Positions 1 to 5,154 of a stretch of DNA of 11,993 nt are shown here, piece after piece. Below the pieces are notes generated by a model. That model was not told the origin of the DNA, did not search any database, and was given only the letters and a program-made list of their open reading frames with translations. The stretch spans positions 4,820-16,812 of the forward strand of contig QILY01000316.1 in NCBI GenBank assembly GCA_003232155.1, given 5' to 3'. Every line of letters begins with the position of its first letter. Position 1 is the first letter of the stretch. Source of the stretch: Maribacter sp. (GTDB lineage: Bacteria; Bacteroidota; Bacteroidia; Flavobacteriales; Flavobacteriaceae). The translations under genes were made by a program, and so were the position numbers.

Positions 1-395
1 GGTACACAGGGCACACCAGCCTTTTTCATGGTTTCTTTGGCAGATGCTTTATCACCCATTCGGTCTATATGTTCACCAGATGCGCCAATAAATTTAATAG
101 CGTGCTCAGCACAAATTTTAGAGAACTTAGAGTTTTCAGATAAAAACCCGTACCCTGGATGAATAGCATCAGCGTTTGTAATTTCTGCTGCAGCGATAAT
201 ATTAGGTATTTTTAGATACGATTCACTACTGGGAGCCGGACCTATACATACTGCCTCATCAGCAAAACGTACGTGTAGACTCTCTTCATCTGCCTTAGAA
301 TATACAGCAACGGTCTTTATACCCATTTCTTTACAGGTGCGTATAACACGTAGTGCTATTTCTCCCCTATTTGCAATCAATATTTTTTTGAACAT
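1..395 (-). CDS. accC: Biotin carboxylase subunit of acetyl-CoA carboxylase, N-terminal part (cut by window edge)
   Basis: AccC carboxylates the biotin carried by AccB using ATP and bicarbonate, in the cytoplasm, as the first half-reaction of malonyl-CoA formation. Only the first 131 residues are in the window; the family is usually about 450 residues. The start MFKKILIANRGEIALRVIRT is the typical opening of the biotin carboxylase N-terminal domain, and IHPGYGFLSEN near residues 79-88 is a hallmark of that domain. The sequence continues through FIGASGEHIDRMGDKASAK towards the ATP-grasp domain, which lies outside. The ATG at 393-395 is the only plausible start because the family begins directly at the KKILIANRGE strand. 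It lies 84 bp downstream of accB on the same strand and is probably cotranscribed with it. A long hairpin fills the gap. A propionyl-CoA or pyruvate carboxylase biotin carboxylase would look similar here, but the accB neighbour favours AccC. Confidence 0.95.
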   Translation of the reverse strand, partial: MFKKILIANRGEIALRVIRTCKEMGIKTVAVYSKADEESLHVRFADEAVCIGPAPSSESYLKIPNIIAAAEITNADAIHPGYGFLSENSKFSKICAEHAIKFIGASGEHIDRMGDKASAKETMKKAGVPCV

Positions 396-408
396 CCTGA
401 AAAATTTT

Positions 409-477
409 AAATTTTAAGCTTTAAGTTTTAAATGTCGGTACTGAAACTTGACATTTAGCATTCAACACTTAAAATTT
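409..477. repeat. Long interrupted inverted repeat between accB and accC
   Basis: The arms are 409-436 and 450-477 around a 13-base loop. The outer 10 bp (AAATTTTAAG at 409-418 against its complement at 468-477) and the inner 8 bp (TAAATGTC at 429-436 against GACATTTA at 450-457) match perfectly. The middle 10 bases of each arm pair only partly; G-U pairs in the minus-strand RNA raise this to about six of ten. It starts 3 bases past the accB stop codon and ends about 13 bases before the accC start, so the whole element sits inside the presumed accBC transcript. It has no T-run on the accC side typical of an intrinsic terminator. It may be a stability or attenuation structure, or a small dispersed palindromic repeat. 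Confidence 0.7.
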
Positions 478-479
478 TA

Positions 480-968
480 TTAAGATGGATCTACTAAGAA
501 CAATGGCTGGTCAAATTCTACTGGTGAAGAATCATCAACTAGAATTTTCACGATTTTACCTGAAACCTCAGACTCAATATCGTTAAAGAGTTTCATGGCC
601 TCGATAACACAAAGCACATCTCCTTTTGAGATTTCACTTCCTACTTCAACAAAAGAAGGTTTATCAGGTGAGGGTTTTCTATATAAAGTACCAATAATAG
701 GTGACTTGACCGTGATATATTTTGCATCATCATCGGCAGCAGTATCAGTTGTAGTTGCTGCTTCTGGTACAGCCACAGGCGTTTCTGTCGGCATCGCTGG
801 CATTTGCACCTGCCCCATAGGAATTTGCTGTACGTAAGTAGTTTCATTACCACTTGATACAGATCCTGTACGAATGGTTATTTTAACATCTTTCATTTCT
901 AGCTTTACCTCGCTAGCACCAGATTTAGCCACAAACTTAATGAGACTTTGAATTTCTTTAATATCCAT
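480..968 (-). CDS. accB: Biotin carboxyl carrier protein of acetyl-CoA carboxylase
   Basis: AccB carries the biotin that is carboxylated by AccC and then donates CO2 to acetyl-CoA at the AccAD carboxyltransferase. The 162-residue protein is close to the E. coli length of 156. It has an N-terminal helical region (MDIKEIQSLIKFVAKSGASE), a flexible Ala/Pro/Thr linker at roughly residues 50-80, and a C-terminal biotinyl domain from about residue 83. The biotin attachment motif EAMKLF places the modified lysine at residue 126, and the adjoining residues form the usual thumb and hammerhead region. I chose the ATG at 966-968 because MDIKEIQ matches the family start; a TTG at 993-995 would add nine residues that do not look conserved. 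It lies 32 bp after fabH and is probably in one transcript with fabH and accC. Confidence 0.95.
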   Translation of the reverse strand: MDIKEIQSLIKFVAKSGASEVKLEMKDVKITIRTGSVSSGNETTYVQQIPMGQVQMPAMPTETPVAVPEAATTTDTAADDDAKYITVKSPIIGTLYRKPSPDKPSFVEVGSEISKGDVLCVIEAMKLFNDIESEVSGKIVKILVDDSSPVEFDQPLFLVDPS

Positions 969-1000
969 AAAATTTGATTTATTTAGTTCAATCAATAGTA

Positions 1001-1996
1001 TTAATTATAGGCCCATTTTAAATAAATAGAGCCCCAAGTAAAACCTCCTCCAAAAGCAGCAAATACCAAATTATCACCTTTCTTTAATTGACTTTCATAA
1101 TCATTTAATAAAAGTGGTAAGGTTGCTGAAGTGGTATTGCCGTATTTTTGAATGTTCATCATTACTTTTTCATGATCGATATTTATTCTCTTGGCCATAG
1201 CATCAATAATACGTTTGTTGGCTTGATGTGGCACCAACCATGCTACACCTTTATCGGTCAAGTTATTGCGCTCCATAATCTGTGCAGCGGCATCAGCCAT
1301 ATTTGAAACGGCAAATTTAAAAACCGATCGCCCATCTTGATATATATAATGCTTTCTATTTTTAACGGTTTCTTCTGTCGCAGGCATTATAGAACCTCCA
1401 GCATCCATACTTAAAAACTCCCTTCCTGAGCCATCAGTACGCAAATATTCATCTTGCAGGCCCAAGCCTTCAGTATTGGGCTCAAAAAGAGCTGCACCGG
1501 CACCGTCACCAAAAATAATGCAGGTAGTTCTATCGGTATAATCTACAATAGATGACATTTTATCGGCACCTATTAAAAGAACTTTTTTATATTTGCCTGA
1601 TTGTACAAAACTTGCTGCGGTCGACATACCGAATAAAAAGCTTGAACAAGCAGCTAACAAATCATACCCAAAAGCATTAGTGGCCCCTATTTCTGAAGCG
1701 ACAAAGGCAGCAGTAGATGCTACTAAAGTATCTGGGGTAACCGTTCCGACAATAACCAAATCAATCTCTTTGGGGTCAATATTCCTTTTTTTCAAAAGTT
1801 CTTCTGCTGCTTTTATACACATAAAAGAAGTGCCCTCTCCTTCTTCTTTCTTTAAAACCCTTCTTTCTTTGATTCCTGTGCGTGAAGTAATCCATTCGTC
1901 ATTGGTGTCTACCAAATCTTCCAACATTTTGTTGGTCATCACAAATTCTGGAACATATGCTCCTACAGCCGTAATAGCTGCCGTTAGTTTGCTCAT
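1001..1996 (-). CDS. fabH: 3-oxoacyl-[acyl-carrier-protein] synthase III (KAS III)
   Basis: FabH condenses a short acyl-CoA primer with malonyl-ACP and so starts each fatty acid chain; primer choice here decides straight against branched chains. The 331-residue protein has the complete thiolase-fold triad: Cys117 in LLAACSSFLFG, His257 in VPHQANKRI and Asn287 in KYGNTTSATLP. The C-terminal FAAFGGGFTWGS is also standard. The ATG at 1994-1996 (MSKLTAAITAVGAYVPE) fits the family start; an in-frame TTG at 2024-2026 would add ten lysine/phenylalanine-rich residues with no support. It is followed after 32 bp by accB. Upstream, a terminator after rpmF suggests that fabH-accB-accC is transcribed at least partly from its own promoter, though I found no exact TAnnTTTG element in the leader. 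Confidence 0.96.
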   Translation of the reverse strand: MSKLTAAITAVGAYVPEFVMTNKMLEDLVDTNDEWITSRTGIKERRVLKKEEGEGTSFMCIKAAEELLKKRNIDPKEIDLVIVGTVTPDTLVASTAAFVASEIGATNAFGYDLLAACSSFLFGMSTAASFVQSGKYKKVLLIGADKMSSIVDYTDRTTCIIFGDGAGAALFEPNTEGLGLQDEYLRTDGSGREFLSMDAGGSIMPATEETVKNRKHYIYQDGRSVFKFAVSNMADAAAQIMERNNLTDKGVAWLVPHQANKRIIDAMAKRINIDHEKVMMNIQKYGNTTSATLPLLLNDYESQLKKGDNLVFAAFGGGFTWGSIYLKWAYN

Positions 1997-2030
1997 GTAG
2001 AAACTGTTTTTTAAAAAAACCTTCAAAAAC

Positions 2031-2108
2031 GGTTAAAATCATCGAAAAATAATCATTTTCTATGACTTTTTGGTCAAAATCATCATTTTTTCAAAAAAAT
2101 GACTTTTG
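2031..2108. repeat. Imperfect tandem duplication of about 40 bp in the fabH leader
   Basis: Two adjacent units, 2031-2071 and 2072-2108, both begin ggtYaaaatcatc on the plus strand (2031-2043 and 2072-2084, 12 of 13 identical) and both end with atgactttt (2062-2070 and 2099-2107). Each also contains atcatttt (2052-2059 and 2082-2089). The second unit holds an 18-bp palindrome, catttttt-ca-aaaaaatg, at 2084-2101. The block lies 35-112 bases upstream of the fabH start, where a promoter or operator would be expected. The region is very A/T-rich, which weakens the significance of any single match, but the order of the three shared words is conserved. Confidence 0.6.
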
Positions 2109-2198
2109 AATTAAAAATTGATCTTTTGTAAAATTTAGGGCTGTATTTTGCTTCAATCTTTAGATTAGATAGTTGTTATCCGCCAATGATACTACACT

Positions 2199-2229
2199 AA
2201 AAAACCCCCAACTTTAAGAAAGTGGGAGT
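2199..2229 (-). terminator. Intrinsic terminator downstream of rpmF
   Basis: On the minus strand the sequence reads ACTCCCACTTT, a short CTT loop, then AAAGTTGGGGGT followed by six T. The stem is about 11 bp with one bulged T and one G-U pair, and the T-run follows directly. It lies 27 bases past the rpmF stop codon. It probably ends or reduces transcription of the DUF177-rpmF unit before fabH. Confidence 0.85.
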
Positions 2230-2255
2230 CCCTTTGTTATCTTTTACAACAAAAA

Positions 2256-2453
2256 CTATGCTTCTGCCGCTTCAGTTTTGTCAATCAAAACTTGGCCTTT
2301 GTAGTATAATTTTCCTTCATGCCAGTGCGCTCTATGGAACAAATGCATTTCACCTGTAGTAGGGTCGGTTGCCAACGTAGAGGCTACTGCTTTGTAATGC
2401 GTTCTTCTTTTGTCTCTTCTGGTCTTGGAAATTTTCCTTTTAGGATGTGCCAT
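2256..2453 (-). CDS. rpmF: 50S ribosomal protein L32
   Basis: L32 is a small protein of the large ribosomal subunit. The 65-residue sequence opens with MAHPKRKISKTRRDKRRTHY, the typical basic L32 start, and continues with the HLFHRAHWHEGKLYYKGQVL core. No cysteines are present, so this is the zinc-free form without the CxxC pairs seen in some lineages. It follows the DUF177 gene after 8 bp, as in the widespread yceD-rpmF pairing, and is followed by an intrinsic terminator. The two genes are very likely one transcript from the promoter at 3039-3068. Confidence 0.97.
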   Translation of the reverse strand: MAHPKRKISKTRRDKRRTHYKAVASTLATDPTTGEMHLFHRAHWHEGKLYYKGQVLIDKTEAAEA

Positions 2454-2461
2454 TTTACAAC

Positions 2462-2992
2462 TTATTTATCCGTTATTAACTTTTTTAATGCATCCCATCT
2501 GGGATCCGTATCTTTTGAATTTTCCTTTGTTTCTTTTGGTTGAAGCTCTTGTAATTTTTTAAGTGCGTCCGATTCTAAAGACCCATCCAATACACCTGGA
2601 TGAACTCTTTTCTGAGGAACGGCCAAGACCAACATCTCATACACATATTGTGCAAGATTCACTTGATGTTCTCCATGGGGGATAATTAATATTTCATCGT
2701 CTTCATCATTAAACTCGTTGCCGAAATTTACGACCAAGTCCAAATCTGCCGATAGGTTCTCGTCATAAGGTTCGTTCGAAATATCACAATTCACATTCAC
2801 TACACCCTTAGCGTTTAGTTCAAACTCTAACATAGTACTTGTTTTGTTCAACAAAACACCCAATTCTATATTAGCAGCATTAAACTCACTATACTCAAAA
2901 GATTCAAAGAACGTATTATCAATTTCGTATGTAAACTCGTGTTTTCCTTGCTTTAGTCCTAAGAAAGGAATAGTAAGCTCCTTTTTTTTCAT
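2462..2992 (-). CDS. DUF177 (YceD-family) protein
   Basis: The 176-residue protein belongs to the DUF177/YceD family by position directly before rpmF and by its features: N-terminal LTIPFLGLKQGKHEFTYEID, a single central cysteine (Cys69 in VNVNCDISNEP), an acidic stretch at residues 93-100 (EFNDEDDE), VNLAQYVYEMLVLAVPQKRVHP at about 111-132, and the C-terminal DPRWDALKKL at 163-172 that ends many family members. The molecular function is not settled; work on bacterial and plant relatives has linked the family to 23S rRNA accumulation, which fits the L32 partner. The ATG at 2990-2992 sits about 40 bases downstream of the predicted transcription start. No enzyme motif is visible. Confidence 0.88.
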   Translation of the reverse strand: MKKKELTIPFLGLKQGKHEFTYEIDNTFFESFEYSEFNAANIELGVLLNKTSTMLEFELNAKGVVNVNCDISNEPYDENLSADLDLVVNFGNEFNDEDDEILIIPHGEHQVNLAQYVYEMLVLAVPQKRVHPGVLDGSLESDALKKLQELQPKETKENSKDTDPRWDALKKLITDK

Positions 2993-3017
2993 CGTAACAC
3001 ACTTGTTTAGAACACAA

Positions 3018-3034
3018 CGCCTATAATAAAGGCG
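3018..3034 (-). promoter_or_regulatory. Small hairpin at the 5' end of the DUF177-rpmF leader
   Basis: The minus strand reads CGCCT-TTATTAT-AGGCG, a perfect 5-bp stem with a 7-base loop. It begins at or within a few bases of the predicted start of transcription from the 3039-3068 promoter, so the mRNA would begin with this stem. It may protect the 5' end or influence expression. No match to a known ribosomal-protein leader was recognised. Confidence 0.4.
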
Positions 3035-3038
3035 GGTG

Positions 3039-3068
3039 CAAAGATACTATTATTTTAATAAAAGCCAA
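3039..3068 (-). promoter_or_regulatory. Bacteroidota-type promoter for DUF177-rpmF
   Basis: On the minus strand TTG (3066-3068), a 19-base spacer and TATCTTTG (3039-3046) match the Bacteroidota primary sigma factor consensus TTG-N19-21-TAnnTTTG exactly. The -7 element is followed by CA, as is common. Transcription should start around 3030-3035, giving a leader of about 40 bases to the DUF177 start at 2992. Confidence 0.85.
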
Positions 3069-3109
3069 TTATTTAATGCCAGATATTCCAACTGAAAACA
3101 CACCTGTTT

Positions 3110-3295
3110 TTAATCTCTTTTAGGTCTAATTCCTCTAGGCTTGCCTCGTATGAAGAGGAAAGTTTGAAAACCTAAGATTTTCATCAAGTAAATTAGAGTT
3201 CGAATAATATTTCGTATGCTTGCATCGAGGAACTTTATTATCAATATCCTACCAATTAGTTCAGAACCGCTGCGCTGATAGAACAAGGAACAAAG
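3110..3295 (-). other. 61-codon open frame without a credible start, probable repeat or gene remnant
   Basis: The 362-bp gap between pdxA and DUF177 (2993-3354) holds the promoter at 3039-3068 and, upstream of it, this stretch. The frame is open for 61 codons from just after a TAA at 3299-3301 to a TAA at 3110-3112. Its first ATG is only at 3182-3184 and would leave 24 residues (MKILGFQTFLFIRGKPRGIR and four more). The translated stretch is rich in Ile, Leu and Arg and has no recognised domain. It includes a 20-bp word found again at 11818-11837. I regard it as a fragment of a dispersed repeat or a decayed gene rather than a working gene. Beyond it, 3315-3335 can form a weak A/T-only hairpin that is too poor to call as the pdxA terminator. 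Confidence 0.35.
3220..3239. repeat. 20-bp perfect direct repeat, copy 1
   Basis: The sequence ttgcatcgaggaactttatt occurs here and again, in the same orientation, at 11818-11837, about 8.6 kb away. The flanks do not match. A chance 20-bp match in a 12-kb window is very unlikely, so the word probably belongs to a dispersed intergenic element. This copy is in the pdxA-DUF177 gap. Confidence 0.75.
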
Positions 3296-3354
3296 ATTTT
3301 ATATTTTGACGCCTAAAAAACTATATTTGGTTTTTCATAGGAGTTATCGTCTCC

Positions 3355-4401
3355 TTATCGTCTTACCTTCTGCTTCTGCAATGGATTTTTGGTAAGTTCT
3401 CCATACTCTTGCCTGTTCTTAAAAATATGTAGTGCCATAAAAACCGCTTCTTTGAAAGAACTTGCATCTGCTTCTCCTTTTCCTGCAATTTCATAGGCTG
3501 TACCATGGTCTGGTGATGTACGCACTTTGTTAAGTCCCGCAGTATAATTCACCCCTTTACCAAAAGAAAGGGTCTTAAAAGGAATAAGGCCTTGATCGTG
3601 ATAGGCAGCTAATATCGCATCGAAATTTTTATAGGCATCGGAGCCAAAAAAGCTATCAGCAGAATACGGACCAAAAACTAAATGCCCAGCATCTGACATT
3701 TCTTTAATGACCGGTTTTAAAACCTCATCATCTTCTTTGCCAATAACTCCATTATCTCCACTATGTGGGTTTATGCCTAAAAGCGCCACTTTTGGGCGAC
3801 GTATGCCGAAATCCATCTGCAAAGATTTTTCAATAGTACGCACTTTGTTACGTATTAAAATAGCATTTATAGCTGCCGGGGCATCTTTGACCGCAACATG
3901 ATCGGTAAGTAAGCCTACTTTCAACTCATCGGTCACCATGAACATTAGGCTTTCGCCCTCTAATTCTTGCGCCAAATAATCAGTATGACCTGGAAAATTA
4001 AAATCTTCAGCTTGAATATTGTTTTTGTTTATAGGTGCGGTTACCAATACGTCAATGCTTCCATCTTTCAATGCCTCAGTAGCTGTTCTTAATGATTGTA
4101 TGGCGTACTTACCAGCTTCTTCAGTGGCTTGGCCAAATTCAACATTTGGTATTTCTCTCCAAACATTGACCACATTTATTTTACCATTGAGCGCTTTTGA
4201 TGCTTCTTGTACTCCATGGTAATTGATATTTATATTCAACGCATTTTTTTGCTGCGATATGGTTTTGTTCGAAGCAAAGAAAACAGGAGTGCAAAAATCT
4301 AACATTCTAGAATCTTCAAAGGTCTTTAATGCTACCTCACAGCCTATTCCGTTCAAATCGCCTATTGATATGCCAAGTCTTATTTTTCTGTTTTCGTCCA
4401 T
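3355..4401 (-). CDS. pdxA: 4-hydroxythreonine-4-phosphate dehydrogenase
   Basis: PdxA oxidises 4-phosphohydroxy-L-threonine with NAD; the product is used by PdxJ to make pyridoxine 5'-phosphate. The 348-residue protein (329 in E. coli) contains the expected metal-binding histidines His168 (LLTDHVAVKD), His213 (NPHSGDNG) and His268 (AAYHDQGLIPFK), almost at the same positions as in E. coli, and the substrate-binding PGHTDYLA around His139. The C-terminal SPDHGTAYEIAGKG is also characteristic. The ATG at 4399-4401 gives MDENRKIRLGISIGDLNGIG, the family start. It diverges from ribE with 59 bp between start codons; a TAGTTTTG element at 4436-4443 is a likely promoter. pdxA next to the yceD-rpmF-fabH block is a linkage I have seen in flavobacteria, without a known functional reason. 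Confidence 0.96.
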   Translation of the reverse strand: MDENRKIRLGISIGDLNGIGCEVALKTFEDSRMLDFCTPVFFASNKTISQQKNALNININYHGVQEASKALNGKINVVNVWREIPNVEFGQATEEAGKYAIQSLRTATEALKDGSIDVLVTAPINKNNIQAEDFNFPGHTDYLAQELEGESLMFMVTDELKVGLLTDHVAVKDAPAAINAILIRNKVRTIEKSLQMDFGIRRPKVALLGINPHSGDNGVIGKEDDEVLKPVIKEMSDAGHLVFGPYSADSFFGSDAYKNFDAILAAYHDQGLIPFKTLSFGKGVNYTAGLNKVRTSPDHGTAYEIAGKGEADASSFKEAVFMALHIFKNRQEYGELTKNPLQKQKVRR

Positions 4402-4418
4402 TTATATCTTTACCTTTG
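4388..4418 (+). promoter_or_regulatory. Predicted ribE promoter
   Basis: TACCTTTG at 4411-4418, followed by CA, is an exact Bacteroidota -7 element. The -33 site is weak: CTG at 4388-4390 with a 20-base spacer, lying inside the first codons of pdxA. The start of transcription would be near 4424, giving a leader of about 37 bases before the ribE ATG. Confidence 0.7.
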
Positions 4419-4435
4419 CATCCTATAACAAATAA

Positions 4436-4443
4436 CAAAACTA
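4436..4443 (-). promoter_or_regulatory. Predicted pdxA -7 element
   Basis: The minus strand reads TAGTTTTG, an exact TAnnTTTG match. No TTG lies at the expected distance upstream, in the beginning of ribE. Transcription would begin near 4430 and give a leader of about 30 bases to the pdxA ATG at 4401. The element faces the ribE -7 element at 4411-4418. Confidence 0.55.
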
Positions 4444-4460
4444 CTTAATTTAAACGACAC

Positions 4461-5048
4461 ATGTTTACGGGTATTATTGAAACTTTAGGGGAAGTTGCCC
4501 ACCTAGAAAAAGAAGGAAGCAATCTTCATATTACGGTATGTTCAACACTTAGTGAGAAATTAAAAATAGACCAAAGTGTAGCTCATAATGGTGTGTGTTT
4601 AACGGTTATTTCTATAGTAGAAGATAGCTATACGGTTACTGCCATTGAAGAAACCCTTCAAAAAACCAGCCTTAAGCATCTTCAAGTAAGTGATAAAGTA
4701 AATTTAGAACGTGCTATGATCTTGGGTTCTCGATTAGATGGTCACATTGTTCAAGGCCATGTTGACCAAACCGGAACATGTACTTCAGTTCAAGAAAAAG
4801 ATGGAAGCTGGTTCTTCTCTTTTGAATATGATGCTTCAACCCATAACCCTACAATTGAAAAAGGTTCTATTACTATTGATGGCACAAGCCTTACTGTAGT
4901 AGATTCAGGCACGAACACTTTTAGCGTTGCCATTATACCATATACCTATGAGCACACGAGATTCAATTCGTATAAAATAGGAACAGTAGTTAATTTGGAA
5001 TTCGATGTTATTGGAAAGTATGTGGCGAAGTTGATGGTTGGAAGATAG
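4461..5048 (+). CDS. ribE: Riboflavin synthase, alpha chain
   Basis: The enzyme converts two 6,7-dimethyl-8-ribityllumazine molecules into riboflavin and the pyrimidinedione precursor, the last step of vitamin B2 synthesis. The 195-residue protein (213 in E. coli) has the expected internal duplication. The first lumazine-binding repeat starts MFTGIIETLGEV and contains NGVCLTV at 43-49 (Cys46, with Phe2, both conserved in active enzymes). The second begins around GSRLDGHIVQGHVDQTG at 89-105 and contains IDGTSLTVV at 139-147. It is the only plus-strand gene in the window, divergent from pdxA and convergent with the oxidoreductase gene. The leader is too short for an FMN riboswitch and none is seen. 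Gene naming varies; the same enzyme is called ribC or ribE in different species. Confidence 0.97.
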   Translation: MFTGIIETLGEVAHLEKEGSNLHITVCSTLSEKLKIDQSVAHNGVCLTVISIVEDSYTVTAIEETLQKTSLKHLQVSDKVNLERAMILGSRLDGHIVQGHVDQTGTCTSVQEKDGSWFFSFEYDASTHNPTIEKGSITIDGTSLTVVDSGTNTFSVAIIPYTYEHTRFNSYKIGTVVNLEFDVIGKYVAKLMVGR

Positions 5049-5154
5049 TATTCGGCCCACAGTAGCAGTAGGCATTTCGACTGCGCTCAATGTAACATTT
5101 TAGGTTTTGTCACCCCTTTGATAGTAGGCTCCACAGGTCTTTACAATGCCCTGA
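5049..5154. other. Convergent junction with probable dispersed repeat
   Basis: This 106-bp gap separates the converging 3' ends of ribE and the oxidoreductase gene. At 5072-5091 it holds gcatttcgactgcgctcaat, followed by gtaaca. From memory, CATTTCGACTNCGCTCAATG-type words recur in intergenic DNA of many Flavobacteriaceae, so this is probably a small dispersed element. The preceding cagtagcagtaggca (5060-5074) resembles the ACTGC-rich filler often next to it. I see no G/C-rich stem with a T-run in either direction, so no intrinsic terminator is called for either gene. Confidence 0.45.

Noticed and set aside
595..837. Plus-strand open frame of 80 codons antisense to accB
   Set aside because: It is low-complexity sequence created by the Ala/Pro/Thr linker of accB read on the other strand; the accB frame is clearly the real gene.
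1997..2026. 10-residue N-terminal extension of FabH from a TTG start
   Set aside because: The internal ATG gives the standard FabH start, and the extension is A/T-rich leader sequence.
3315..3335. Possible pdxA terminator (AAAAAC loop GTTTTT)
   Set aside because: The stem is almost all A-T pairs with only one G-C pair, too weak to call.
3707..4435. Three plus-strand open frames antisense to pdxA
   Set aside because: They lie opposite conserved PdxA motifs and show no domain or start signal of their own.
4402..4460. FMN or other riboswitch before ribE
   Set aside because: The leader is about 37 bases, far too short for an FMN aptamer, and no aptamer-like pattern is seen.
4905..5090. Minus-strand open frame overlapping the end of ribE
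   Set aside because: Its upstream part comes from the repeat-like word at 5072-5097 and the rest is antisense to the conserved RibE C-terminus.
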